Positions 7,605 through 15,571 of a stretch of DNA of 34,974 bases are shown in pieces (position 1 is the first letter of the stretch; each line of letters begins with the position of its first letter). Below the pieces are notes generated by a model. It did no database searches and was not told where the DNA came from. It worked only from the letters and a program-made list of their open reading frames with translations. The position numbers were made by a program, and so were the translations under genes. Source of the DNA: Taishania sp964580465. Its GTDB lineage: Bacteria > Bacteroidota > Bacteroidia > Flavobacteriales_D > Crocinitomicaceae. The stretch lies in contig CAZOKJ010000022.1 in the NCBI GenBank assembly GCA_964580465.1, positions 1 through 34,974 of the forward strand, in the 5' to 3' direction.

Positions 7605-8699
7605 CTATTTAATTTCTACGTGGTGAGTGCTGTTATTTTCAATTGAAGACCAATCCGATTTTGCACAAACAGGACCACAAAGAGGTGGAGAAGTATTCCA
7701 ATCATCACGAACTAACTCACCATCAATTTCTTTAGCAATATGGTCACAAGATGGATCATTATGGTTATACGTATCATCATTATCATAGGTATCAAATTCA
7801 ACTACTAAAGCTTTTGGCATCCCTCCTACTCCTAATTGGCTACCATTTTCTCCACATGGTGCGAGGGAATTTGGCTGAAAAGTGCAAGTCGTTCCATCAG
7901 CACCATTTGGATTGTCGCCAAAAAAATAATCCAACGACAATGAAAAACTTGAATTGAATTCAACAGTGCTTTCACTCCATGCACAACCTATTTTATCATT
8001 TAATTTTGGTGTTAATTGTATGCAAGTATTTCCACCTACAGAAATTGGTTGAGCAACACCAAACAAATTAAAACAAGGCTCTGTTTTCATCGTTATTGAA
8101 CCACTTCGGTTCGAGCAAGCGTCATAAATATGATAAGTAGCTCCCATTGTTGCATTGCTAATTTTCCCTGTACTCGCATCAATAGTAGCTCCATCACCCG
8201 GAGGAGTAGAAAAAGAAAAATTAGCACCCGAAACTGGGTAAACCAAAGAAGCAGAAGTACAACCTGTGTTGTAACTTAAACTTGTTAAACAAGCGATAGT
8301 AGCTTGCCATCCGTCGTTTTGAACTGAATTGTCTGATGTAAAATTAATAGTCAAATAACCAGATGATGAAACAATAGGAGCAGGAACTGTAGATCCCGAA
8401 GTTTCTTTTATAAGGGGTGCCGAAGTTGAACTCCCATCGTAAATTTTCAAAATATCATAGCCAGATTCGATGTCTAAAGATGTAAAGGTTAAAATCAATT
8501 GCTTGCAGCTTGAGCCACTGAAAAAAGTAACGGTGTAATTTTCATTTGCTCCATAATTACCTGAACTTCCACCGCTGTCAAAAAATGTGCCTGAACAAGT
8601 GGTTGCAGTTTGCCCATTGTACGTGTTTATTTTATATTGAGAAAAAGCAAATGGGGTAAAAAGCACCATTATAAAGCTAAAAAGTAACGTTCTTTTCAT
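7605..8699 (-). CDS. secreted CUB plus L-type lectin domain protein, cut short by a TAG
   Basis: 364 residues with a cleavable signal peptide (M-K-R-T-L-L-F-S-F... A-F-S-Q). Residues about 35-137 form a CUB domain: C-S-G-T-F-F-D-S-G-G, then Y-D-I-L-K-I-Y-D-G and G-W-Q-A-T-I-A-C. Residues about 200-364 are the first part of a legume-type lectin domain with the metal/sugar region V-V-E-F-D-T-Y-D-N and D-P-S-C-D-H-I-A. The predicted role is a surface or secreted protein binding carbohydrate. The frame ends at TAG 7605-7607 inside the lectin fold and continues in the same frame to 7350. T9SS sorting needs a C-terminal tail, which is absent; a candidate tail lies across the RM cassette at 4615-5151. 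Without the lectin end and tail it is probably non-functional. Confidence 0.8.
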   Translation of the reverse strand: MKRTLLFSFIMVLFTPFAFSQYKINTYNGQTATTCSGTFFDSGGSSGNYGANENYTVTFFSGSSCKQLILTFTSLDIESGYDILKIYDGSSTSAPLIKETSGSTVPAPIVSSSGYLTINFTSDNSVQNDGWQATIACLTSLSYNTGCTSASLVYPVSGANFSFSTPPGDGATIDASTGKISNATMGATYHIYDACSNRSGSITMKTEPCFNLFGVAQPISVGGNTCIQLTPKLNDKIGCAWSESTVEFNSSFSLSLDYFFGDNPNGADGTTCTFQPNSLAPCGENGSQLGVGGMPKALVVEFDTYDNDDTYNHNDPSCDHIAKEIDGELVRDDWNTSPPLCGPVCAKSDWSSIENNSTHHVEIK

Positions 8700-8737
8700 A
8701 AAGTATTATTTTATAGTTTCTTAGTCATAACGACGAA

Positions 8738-8745
8738 CAAACGTA
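8738..8745 (-). promoter_or_regulatory. -7 box upstream of the CUB/lectin gene
   Basis: The reverse strand reads TACGTTTG, an exact TAnnTTTG, 38 bases before the ATG. A TTTG lies 23 bases further upstream (8769-8772 complement), at the edge of the allowed spacing. Confidence 0.4.
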
Positions 8746-8812
8746 TAAAATAAAATAGTAATGAACCTCAAAAAACTTAGGTTCTGACTGGTGTAAAAAT
8801 GTACTATTTCAA

Positions 8813-8839
8813 ACTAAATTGTTTAGTAAACAATTTAGT
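8813..8839. repeat. perfect 27-base palindrome (13-base arms, one-base centre)
   Basis: ACTAAATTGTTTA at 8813-8825 and its exact reverse complement at 8827-8839, centred on G8826. It lies in the 325-base gene-free stretch 8700-9024, upstream of the CUB/lectin gene and about 190 bases past the stop of the SGNH hydrolase. The arms are almost all A/T with no strong T-run after them, so it is a weak terminator candidate and could equally be an operator. Apart from this palindrome and the -7 box at 8738, I see nothing else in the stretch. Confidence 0.8.
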
Positions 8840-9024
8840 AAAAACAAAAAATGTGTTCAATTTTTAACACTTAATAAAGAAACGGAAAAAACGTTTTTTT
8901 TAGCACAGACAAGATACTAGATTAATCGAACGTTGAGCATTAGTCGTCTTGAATTAATTTATTAGAGTTAATCACAGCTAAATCGATGAGTTAATGTTTT
9001 AAAACTACTACTAATTAAGTTGAA

Positions 9025-10125
9025 TTAAATTTTCTTCTTAACAGATTTATCTACTTTTTTGGGAACACTTTTTTGCGGTGCTTTGGGTTGGTAAGGTTCT
9101 TTGAAATGAACATTTCGATAAATGATGCGTTCGCCACATTCATCTTCAATCGTTAATTTAACCCGATAAGTTCCAAACGTTTTATAATAATGTTTGGCCG
9201 ACTGAGTTGTTACTATTTCAGAATCATCTCCAAAGTCCCAAGTGATGGAATGTGCTTTTGGAAAATTGGCAACACAAACCACTTCGTACTTACCATTTTT
9301 AGTAAATTGATAATTAACATCAATCGTATTTCGGTCTAAATGGTATTCTGCTAAATGCCCTTTGATATAACTAAAAGCGATTCGCTGAATGTTTAAAGCT
9401 ATTGTCGCATCGATATCGGCAGCATATCCACCTTCTGGGGAAGATCTAAAAATAGCAGAATAAAAAGAGGAAGCTACAATATACGAACCGATTTTAGTTG
9501 GGTGATGTTCATCTTTTTGGTACAAGCCATAATCTGGATGTTCTTTTCTTACTTGCATCCAGACATTTCCAACTGGAACAATTGGTAGATCATACAAACC
9601 AGCCAAATAGCGATATCCACTTTCAATAGAAGCACTCATTTCTTCATAAGTACCAATTTCATTCATGTAGGCATATCCGTTTTCATATCCCCAAGTCATA
9701 TACAACAAAAGCTTCACACATGGATTGTTTTGGTACAAGGTGTCCACTATTTTTTGAAAATAAGGAACTACAGCAGTATCGATATGCTCTGTGCCATAAC
9801 CAAGTTCTCTACTAAACCCTTGTAAAACAACATAATCCCACTTAGCTTTTTTAATATCTTCGTATAAATCAGCACGTTCAGAGTGCATCTTAAAAGTGTG
9901 ATTACTTTTGGCACTCATCACAACGTTTATTTTTTGCTTTTTTGATACAGCCAACTTTTCGAACATAACAGGCATACTGTTCATGTGCGTAAAGCTATTA
10001 CCAATAAATAGCACATTCATAGGATTGATTACTTCTTGAGCATTAGCAGTTGCTATTCCTCCGCAGAAAAAAGCAGTCAAAATCTTAAAGACTCGTTGTA
10101 TAAATGCCATTTTAATTTTGTCCAT
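9025..10125 (-). CDS. secreted SGNH/GDSL-type hydrolase (DUF4886-like) with C-terminal PKD domain
   Basis: 366 residues. Signal peptide about 6-30 (hydrophobic run then A-N-A-Q); the ATG at 10110 is an alternative start giving a more compact leader. Block I F-I-G-N-S-F-T-H places the nucleophile Ser at about 44; the catalytic D-x-x-H lies in D-E-H-H-P-T near 213-218. This variant with G-N-S-F-T and D-x-H-H-P-T matches the DUF4886 group of SGNH hydrolases, likely ester or acetyl cleavage on carbohydrate. Residues about 275-335 form a PKD domain with W-D-F-G-D-D-S and H-Y-Y-K-T-F-G-T-Y. The C-terminus is Lys/Pro-rich with no obvious sorting domain. It runs in the same direction as its neighbours, but wide gaps suggest its own transcript. 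Confidence 0.85.
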   Translation of the reverse strand: MDKIKMAFIQRVFKILTAFFCGGIATANAQEVINPMNVLFIGNSFTHMNSMPVMFEKLAVSKKQKINVVMSAKSNHTFKMHSERADLYEDIKKAKWDYVVLQGFSRELGYGTEHIDTAVVPYFQKIVDTLYQNNPCVKLLLYMTWGYENGYAYMNEIGTYEEMSASIESGYRYLAGLYDLPIVPVGNVWMQVRKEHPDYGLYQKDEHHPTKIGSYIVASSFYSAIFRSSPEGGYAADIDATIALNIQRIAFSYIKGHLAEYHLDRNTIDVNYQFTKNGKYEVVCVANFPKAHSITWDFGDDSEIVTTQSAKHYYKTFGTYRVKLTIEDECGERIIYRNVHFKEPYQPKAPQKSVPKKVDKSVKKKI

Positions 10126-10245
10126 ATAAATTTGCTATCATCAAAAAAAGTGCCAAAAAAAGGCTGTTTTCATTCTACTGATTAGATTGATTATGCGAAA
10201 TTAAGAATTATCTCTGATTGGAATGGTATGTTGTATAAAAAATAA

Positions 10246-10272
10246 AGAGGAGCTGTCAAAAACAACTCCTCT
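10246..10272 (-). terminator. intrinsic terminator after the CHU_C surface protein
   Basis: AGAGGAG at 10246-10252 pairs with CTCCTCT at 10266-10272. On the reverse strand the stem is followed by a T-rich run (TTTATTTTTTAT). It lies 28 bases past the stop of the surface-protein gene. Confidence 0.7.
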
Positions 10273-10299
10273 CTACTCATTAAAAAACGAACTAATTAG

Positions 10300-12765
10300 T
10301 TACTTTGTAATCGTAATAAAACCATGACATTTTGATTTGAAAGGTTCTTCTTTACAGTTAAAGCTTTCTGTTACAATTTTGTAGAAATAAACACCTTCAC
10401 TCAATTCATTTCCTGCTTTCGTTTTTCCATCAAATGTTGGATGATCTTTATCTGCGATGAAAACTGTTTGTCCCCAACGGTTTACAATAACCACATCATA
10501 AACAATACAATCATCATCCATCAGTGGGAAAGTAATAAAATCGTTTACTCCATCTTTGTTTGCTGTGATAACGTTTGGAATCACCAAGCTTTCTGCATCA
10601 ACACCTGGGTGGACTTCAATAGAATGTTGAGCTGTCGCAGCACATCCATTAGCATTTTTTGCAATTAATGTGTACGTGTGCATTCCTACTTCATCTTCTG
10701 TCATTACGAATGGGTTACCAATTCCAACAGGTTGTCCTGCTTCTGACCATTCATAGCTTGTAAAGTCACCAGAACCTGCGCCTTTGCTCGCTGTGAAAGT
10801 CAATTCTTGGAAACAACCCTCAACCACTGTAAAATCAACAGATAATGGAACATCTACTTTAAAATTATGTGCATAAGTACCTGAGCATCCTTGAGGACTT
10901 GTATAATTGTACGTCAATGAATAATCACCTGGAGCAGCTGTTTTAATCATTAACGAGTCACCTGTTACTAAAGTACCAGTCAATGTTCCTCCAGTAGGTT
11001 GAATATTCACAAAATAATTAGGAGAACCGTAACAGAACAATGTAGGAATAGAAGCTGTAAACTGTGCTCCATCTATTACTGTAATATTATCCGAAGCTTG
11101 AGCTAAACATTGTGGGTTGTTTGGATCTGTAATTGTGTAAGTTACAGTATGTGTTCCCACGCCATGTACTTGCGGATTAAATTCTGTAATTGTTTGAGTT
11201 CCCACTGCAAAAGCACCACCAGCAGGTGTTCCTGTTAACGGAATAGGAGCTGCATTCAAACAAATTTCATCTTGAATAGTGAAAACTGGTGGAGTTGTAC
11301 CAGTAACATTCACAGTAACAGTTGCAGTTCCTGTACATCCATTTTGAGTAACACTATATGTTAAAGTGTGTGTCCCTACGCCAGCAGTCAATACATTAAA
11401 TTGATTATTGCTCACACCAGGACCAGAAAGCGTTCCTCCTGCAGGTGTTAAAGTTGGAGTTACCGTAACATTTGACAAACAATATTCAGGATCAACTCCA
11501 GAAATAGTTGGAGTAGGGTTAGGATTTACAGTGATATTACCTGTAGCAGTATTTTCACAACCATTTTCATCTTTAAAAGTATAGGTAATCGGGAAGGAAC
11601 CTACACCAGCTGTTGCAGGATTAAAAGAACTTCCAGTCACACCAGTTCCAGTAAATGTTCCCGTTTGGCCAGTTGAAGGAGTTGGAGAGAAACCAGTAAA
11701 ATTCACAGGTTGTCCACCCTCACAAACGTTTTGATTCATATTAAAAGTGACAGTTGGCACATATTCATCAATTGTAACAGAGAATGTTTGTGTGTTATGA
11801 GCTGCATCTGTCACAGTAACAACATAAGTACCCGGACACAAACCAGTTGCTGTTTGTGTTAACTGCCCTTCTGAATCATTCCATGAGTAAGAATAAGGAG
11901 CAGTACCACCAGTAACGTTAATCGTTGCTGTACCGTCACATGTTGACGAAGCAACGGGTTGTGCACAAGTTCCGTTACAATCACCAGGAGATGGAGTAAC
12001 AGAGTATGTCCCTGTATTAGTAACAATTTCCCAAGCTCCAGCATCAGGAAAACGTCTAAAACTTCTACCCCATCCATCAGGTAAAGTACCTGCATGAATT
12101 TGATTCTTTCTATCTGCAGGAATACTTGCAAAAGCAGCAAGTGACGTAACCGAGTTATTACAGTTTGTTCTAGTAGGAACACAAGGTTGACCAGCTAACA
12201 CCCCACTTTCAGGTCCCCAGTAAACAGCATCTTGAGGTACACCATTTCTATCATAAAAAGCAAACCAACCACCAGCGGCATTCGGGAACCAAAAACGTTG
12301 TGGAGGAAGAGGGATAATTCCACCCGCAGCTACGCACATCCCATCACCGTTAATTGCTTGAGGCATCACAATTTCTACTACATTACCGCCATTTTGAACC
12401 AATTTAGAAGGAGCAATAGGATCCGTACTATAACCACGAATAACACAAAACCCTCCAGGAGGAACAATGGTTCCACTTGGTATTAAAAATGCTTCCTTCT
12501 CAGAATTGGGCGTTGTTGCACCTAAGTAATAACAAGAAATATCAACAGGTTGACACAAGTTTGGGTTATATAACTCAATCCATTCACCACCGCATCCTGT
12601 ACCTCCAGTTCCAGATAAACATCCGTCACCAACAGAAGGCGAAGCCATAATTTCATTAATCAAAATGCTTGGCCCCGTCCAGTTACAATCCACTCCTCCA
12701 CATTGGTAATTAAGTGTTTTTGTAAACGTGGCTGACATTTGTGCCATAGAAGTGAAAGCAGACAA
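10300..12765 (-). CDS. large T9SS surface protein: lamin-tail domain, SprB repeat, PKD-like repeats, gliding-motility C-terminal domain
   Basis: 821 readable residues. Order: lamin-tail domain about 30-190 (I-L-I-N-E-I-M-A, then E-W-I-E-L-Y-N-P); a SprB-type repeat about 268-335 (P-Y-S-Y-S-W-N, G-T-Y-V-V-T-V-T-D); several Ig/PKD-like repeats with G-V-G-x-x-x-x-T-Y-T cores to about 720; and a gliding motility-associated (CHU_C, type B sorting) domain in the last 95 residues (V-I-T-A-N-K-D-G-V-N-D, V-V-I-V-N-R-W-G, G-V-Y-F-Y-K-I). Such proteins are exported by T9SS and fixed to the surface, often in adhesion or gliding. The open frame begins at a TTG inside the signal peptide. The natural start appears to be the ATG at 12808, one frame off because of an extra A (see the findings). 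Confidence 0.88.
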   Translation of the reverse strand: MSAFTSMAQMSATFTKTLNYQCGGVDCNWTGPSILINEIMASPSVGDGCLSGTGGTGCGGEWIELYNPNLCQPVDISCYYLGATTPNSEKEAFLIPSGTIVPPGGFCVIRGYSTDPIAPSKLVQNGGNVVEIVMPQAINGDGMCVAAGGIIPLPPQRFWFPNAAGGWFAFYDRNGVPQDAVYWGPESGVLAGQPCVPTRTNCNNSVTSLAAFASIPADRKNQIHAGTLPDGWGRSFRRFPDAGAWEIVTNTGTYSVTPSPGDCNGTCAQPVASSTCDGTATINVTGGTAPYSYSWNDSEGQLTQTATGLCPGTYVVTVTDAAHNTQTFSVTIDEYVPTVTFNMNQNVCEGGQPVNFTGFSPTPSTGQTGTFTGTGVTGSSFNPATAGVGSFPITYTFKDENGCENTATGNITVNPNPTPTISGVDPEYCLSNVTVTPTLTPAGGTLSGPGVSNNQFNVLTAGVGTHTLTYSVTQNGCTGTATVTVNVTGTTPPVFTIQDEICLNAAPIPLTGTPAGGAFAVGTQTITEFNPQVHGVGTHTVTYTITDPNNPQCLAQASDNITVIDGAQFTASIPTLFCYGSPNYFVNIQPTGGTLTGTLVTGDSLMIKTAAPGDYSLTYNYTSPQGCSGTYAHNFKVDVPLSVDFTVVEGCFQELTFTASKGAGSGDFTSYEWSEAGQPVGIGNPFVMTEDEVGMHTYTLIAKNANGCAATAQHSIEVHPGVDAESLVIPNVITANKDGVNDFITFPLMDDDCIVYDVVIVNRWGQTVFIADKDHPTFDGKTKAGNELSEGVYFYKIVTESFNCKEEPFKSKCHGFITITK

Positions 12766-12808
12766 GGCTAGTAAGGTTAATAAGAGTACAAATTGTTTTC
12801 GTTTTCAT
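12766..12808 (-). pseudogene. frameshifted signal-peptide start of the CHU_C surface protein
   Basis: Reverse strand from ATG 12808 reads ATG AAA A, after which the frame of the main gene resumes as K-R-K-Q-F-V-L-L-L-T-L-L-A-L-S-A-F-T-S-M-A-Q, a textbook signal peptide whose first codons are out of frame by one base. Removing one A from the run 12802-12805 restores M-K-R-K-Q-F and joins it to the 821-residue frame. In the present frame of the ATG the peptide would differ and terminate early. Confidence 0.75.
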
Positions 12809-13038
12809 TATAGAATTAATTTTAAAGCAAGTAAAAATACAAACTATCTTTCTTAGAAGATGAATTTTTATTAAAGAAGGTTACATCGTGTTAAAAAAAA
12901 GAAACTTTTGTGTTTTTATTAGTGTTATTTAACCTCAAAAAAGGAATTGTAGACATTTTTTAACATTGAATATCGATTCAAAAGAAAAGTGATGGTAGTA
13001 AAAACTACAAATATGCACTCGTTGTAAAACAAAATTCT

Positions 13039-13046
13039 TACTTTTG
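13039..13046 (+). promoter_or_regulatory. -7 box of the histidine kinase gene
   Basis: TACTTTTG, an exact TAnnTTTG, ends 11 bases before the ATG at 13058. A TTG at 13022-13024 is only 14 bases upstream, so no good -33 box is seen. Confidence 0.45.
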
Positions 13047-13057
13047 AATGAAATAAG

Positions 13058-13957
13058 ATGTCATCTATGAAAAAAACAACCTCATTATTTCAGTTGCTAA
13101 GTGCTTACGTCATCGTTCAATTTTTATGGTGGGGGTATCACATTTTAGATTTAACCAATCAAATTGAAGGAAATACTCCAAAAGGCTCTCGAAAAATGAT
13201 TATGATTGTTGGCGAGGGCATTGTTTTCTTTGCTATTTTAGTTATTGGAATCATCCGAATTCGAAAAGGAATTCAACGAGAATTAGAAGTTTCACGCAAT
13301 CAGAACAATTTTTTACTGTCTGTAACACATGAACTAAAAACGCCAATTGCAAGCACAAAGTTATATTTACAAACATTGCAAAAACGCAATTTAGATGAAA
13401 CAAAACGAGAAGAAATCCTACAAAAAACACTGCAACAAAACGAACAATTGGAGCGCTTAATTAACAACATATTAAATGCTTCGCGTTTAGAAAGCAAGCG
13501 TTTGGAATTACACAAAGAAGAAACGAACCTCTCGCTTTTTCTAACAAGTATTTTTGAACATTATTCCAAACAGCACCCGTCTATTCAGTTTAAGAACCAC
13601 ATACAACCGAATGTGATAGCAAAAATAGACCCTTTTATTATTGAAACAATTATCAATAACCTCATCGAAAACGCCATTAAATATACTGGTGAAGGAGCCG
13701 TAATTGCTCTAGAATTAACTCGAGATACTGATTTAGTCATTCGCGTGAAGGATAATGGTCCAGGAATTAGTCCCAAAAACAGAAAAAATGTTTTCAAAAA
13801 ATTCTATCGAGTAGGAAACGAAGACACACGCTCTCAAAAAGGTTCTGGATTAGGTCTGTTCATCGTTAAAGAATTAGCAACACTGCACAAAGGACAAATT
13901 TCTTTGTACGATAATGAACCCAAAGGAATGGTGTTCGAATTCAAATGGACTAAATAA
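13058..13957 (+). CDS. membrane sensor histidine kinase (orphan)
   Basis: 299 residues. Two membrane segments (about 10-31 and 47-67) enclose a short ~15-residue outer loop, so there is little periplasmic sensing domain. The H box S-V-T-H-E-L-K-T-P has the phospho-accepting His at 91; the N box N-L-I-E-N-A-I-K-Y-T is at 201-210; G1 D-N-G-P-G-I near 232, F box F-K-K-F-Y-R-V-G and G2 G-S-G-L-G-L at 262-267 complete the ATPase. No response regulator is adjacent; the next gene is gpmI. The partner must be encoded elsewhere. ATG 13067 (M-K-K-T-T-S) is an equally good start. Confidence 0.93.
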   Translation: MSSMKKTTSLFQLLSAYVIVQFLWWGYHILDLTNQIEGNTPKGSRKMIMIVGEGIVFFAILVIGIIRIRKGIQRELEVSRNQNNFLLSVTHELKTPIASTKLYLQTLQKRNLDETKREEILQKTLQQNEQLERLINNILNASRLESKRLELHKEETNLSLFLTSIFEHYSKQHPSIQFKNHIQPNVIAKIDPFIIETIINNLIENAIKYTGEGAVIALELTRDTDLVIRVKDNGPGISPKNRKNVFKKFYRVGNEDTRSQKGSGLGLFIVKELATLHKGQISLYDNEPKGMVFEFKWTK

Positions 13958-13991
13958 AATTTGCAATTTGTAATTTGTAATTTGTAATTTG
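13958..13991. repeat. heptamer tandem repeat AATTTGT, about five copies
   Basis: AATTTGC followed by three AATTTGT units and a final AATTTG, between the histidine kinase stop and gpmI. Each unit holds a TTTG that could serve as a -33 element; the one at 13974-13977 is 22 bases from the gpmI -7 box. Confidence 0.85.
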
Positions 13992-13999
13992 AAAATCCG

Positions 14000-14007
14000 T
14001 AAATTTG
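14000..14007 (+). promoter_or_regulatory. -7 box immediately before gpmI
   Basis: TAAATTTG, exact TAnnTTTG, with only CACC between it and the ATG at 14012. The transcript would begin at or a few bases from the start codon, suggesting a leaderless or nearly leaderless mRNA. Confidence 0.55.
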
Positions 14008-14011
14008 CACC

Positions 14012-15529
14012 ATGAAAAATCACGTTGGTTTAATTATTTTAGATGGTTGGGGCATTGGGGACAAGTCTCAGTCTGATGCTGTATATCACGCATCTACTCC
14101 TTTTATGGATAGCTTGGTTCAAAAATACCCAAATGCAACTTTGTTAACAAGCGGTGAAAATGTTGGTTTACCTGATGGTCAAATGGGTAACTCTGAAGTT
14201 GGTCACTTAAACATTGGTGCTGGAAGAATTGTGTATCAAGAATTAACCCGTATCAACAAATCCATCAGAGAAGGTGATTTTTTTGAGAATACAACATTGA
14301 AAGAAGCGTTTGAATATGCTCAAAAATCTGGGAAAAAAGTTCATTTTATTGGATTGGTTTCTAAAGGTGGCGTCCATAGTTCTCAGGAACATTTATATGC
14401 TTTATGTCAAATGGCTGAAAGCTATCAATTGAAAAATGTATTTATTCACGCCTTTACAGACGGTAGAGATTGTGATCCAAAAAGTGGCTTAGGTTTTATT
14501 AAAGAATTGGAAAACGCCATCGCTTCTACTTCTGCAAAAATTGTTTCTGTCATTGGACGTTATTATGCGATGGACAGAGATAAGCGTTGGGAACGCGTTA
14601 AAAAAGCATACGATTTATTAGTAAAAGGCGAAGGAACTGCGTTCAAAAGTGCCACACAAGCATTGGAGCAAAGTTATGCTTCAAACTGCACAGATGAGTT
14701 CATTGAACCTTCTGTTATTGTTGAAAATAATCAACCAATAGCTGTTATTGAGGAAGGAGATGTGGTGATTAACTTTAATTTTAGAACAGACAGGCCTCGT
14801 GAAATTTCCATCGTTTTAACTCAAAGTGATTTTCCAGAATTGGAAATGAAAAAATTGTCATTGTATTATGTTACCATGACTAATTACGATGCAACATTTG
14901 AGAATGTTCATGTCGTTTTTGAAAAGGATAATTTACAAAACACCTTAGGCGAAGTTCTTGCTAAGGCAAACAAAACGCAAGTTCGTATTGCTGAAACAGA
15001 AAAATATCCTCACGTAACTTTTTTCTTTAATGGCGGTAGAGAGGAAGAATTTACTGGTGAAAGTCGCATTTTAGTTAATTCTCCTAAAGTAGCAACATAC
15101 GATTTACAACCTGAAATGAGTGCATTTGAAGTTCGTGATCGTATTTGTGAAGCAATTGACAACAACCAACCAAATTTCATTTGTCTAAACTTTGCTAACC
15201 CTGACATGGTAGGGCATACTGGCGTTTATAGTGCCATTGTAAAAGCGGTTGAAACAGTGGATGCTTGTTTGAAAGATGTGGTAGAAACAGGTTTAAAACA
15301 TGGTTATGAGTTCATAATTATTGCTGACCATGGAAATGCTGATTATGCAATCAATCAAGATGGAACTCCAAATACTGCTCACTCATTGAATCCTGTTCCT
15401 GTAATTCTGGTGACAGATGATGAAAAGTTACAATTAAAAGATGGTATCTTAGCAGATGTTGCTCCAACAATCCTTCAACGAATGGGCGTGGATGCTCCAA
15501 AGGAGATGACCGGTAATGCATTGATATAA
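14012..15529 (+). CDS. gpmI: 2,3-bisphosphoglycerate-independent phosphoglycerate mutase
   Basis: 505 residues, the normal length of the Mn-dependent iPGM. It interconverts 3- and 2-phosphoglycerate in glycolysis and gluconeogenesis. Metal-binding D-G-W-G begins at residue 11; the phospho-acceptor serine is Ser61 in G-N-S-E-V-G-H. The central insertion includes H-A-F-T-D-G-R-D and the Y-Y-A-M-D-R-D-x-R-W segment; the C-terminal metal site is A-D-H-G-N-A-D, with a following H in T-A-H-S. All hallmark residues are present. It is followed directly by a strong hairpin. Confidence 0.98.
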   Translation: MKNHVGLIILDGWGIGDKSQSDAVYHASTPFMDSLVQKYPNATLLTSGENVGLPDGQMGNSEVGHLNIGAGRIVYQELTRINKSIREGDFFENTTLKEAFEYAQKSGKKVHFIGLVSKGGVHSSQEHLYALCQMAESYQLKNVFIHAFTDGRDCDPKSGLGFIKELENAIASTSAKIVSVIGRYYAMDRDKRWERVKKAYDLLVKGEGTAFKSATQALEQSYASNCTDEFIEPSVIVENNQPIAVIEEGDVVINFNFRTDRPREISIVLTQSDFPELEMKKLSLYYVTMTNYDATFENVHVVFEKDNLQNTLGEVLAKANKTQVRIAETEKYPHVTFFFNGGREEEFTGESRILVNSPKVATYDLQPEMSAFEVRDRICEAIDNNQPNFICLNFANPDMVGHTGVYSAIVKAVETVDACLKDVVETGLKHGYEFIIIADHGNADYAINQDGTPNTAHSLNPVPVILVTDDEKLQLKDGILADVAPTILQRMGVDAPKEMTGNALI

Positions 15530-15532
15530 TAT

Positions 15533-15571
15533 AAAAAAATAGCTGTTTCAATTTGAAACAGCTATTTTTTT
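15533..15571. terminator. bidirectional terminator between gpmI and the exported-protein gene
   Basis: Seven A's and TAGCTGTTTCA pair with TGAAACAGCTA and seven T's around a three-base loop. The stem works on both strands, as fits convergent genes. Its right end overlaps the stop codon of the reverse-strand gene. Confidence 0.9.

Noticed and set aside
10441..12486. Forward-strand reading frames opposite the large surface protein (about 75 and 84 residues)
   Set aside because: They are antisense to a clear multi-domain protein, lack recognisable composition and have no promoter of their own.
13958..13991. CRISPR-like array
   Set aside because: Units are 7 bases with no spacers; it is a simple tandem repeat and no cas genes are near.
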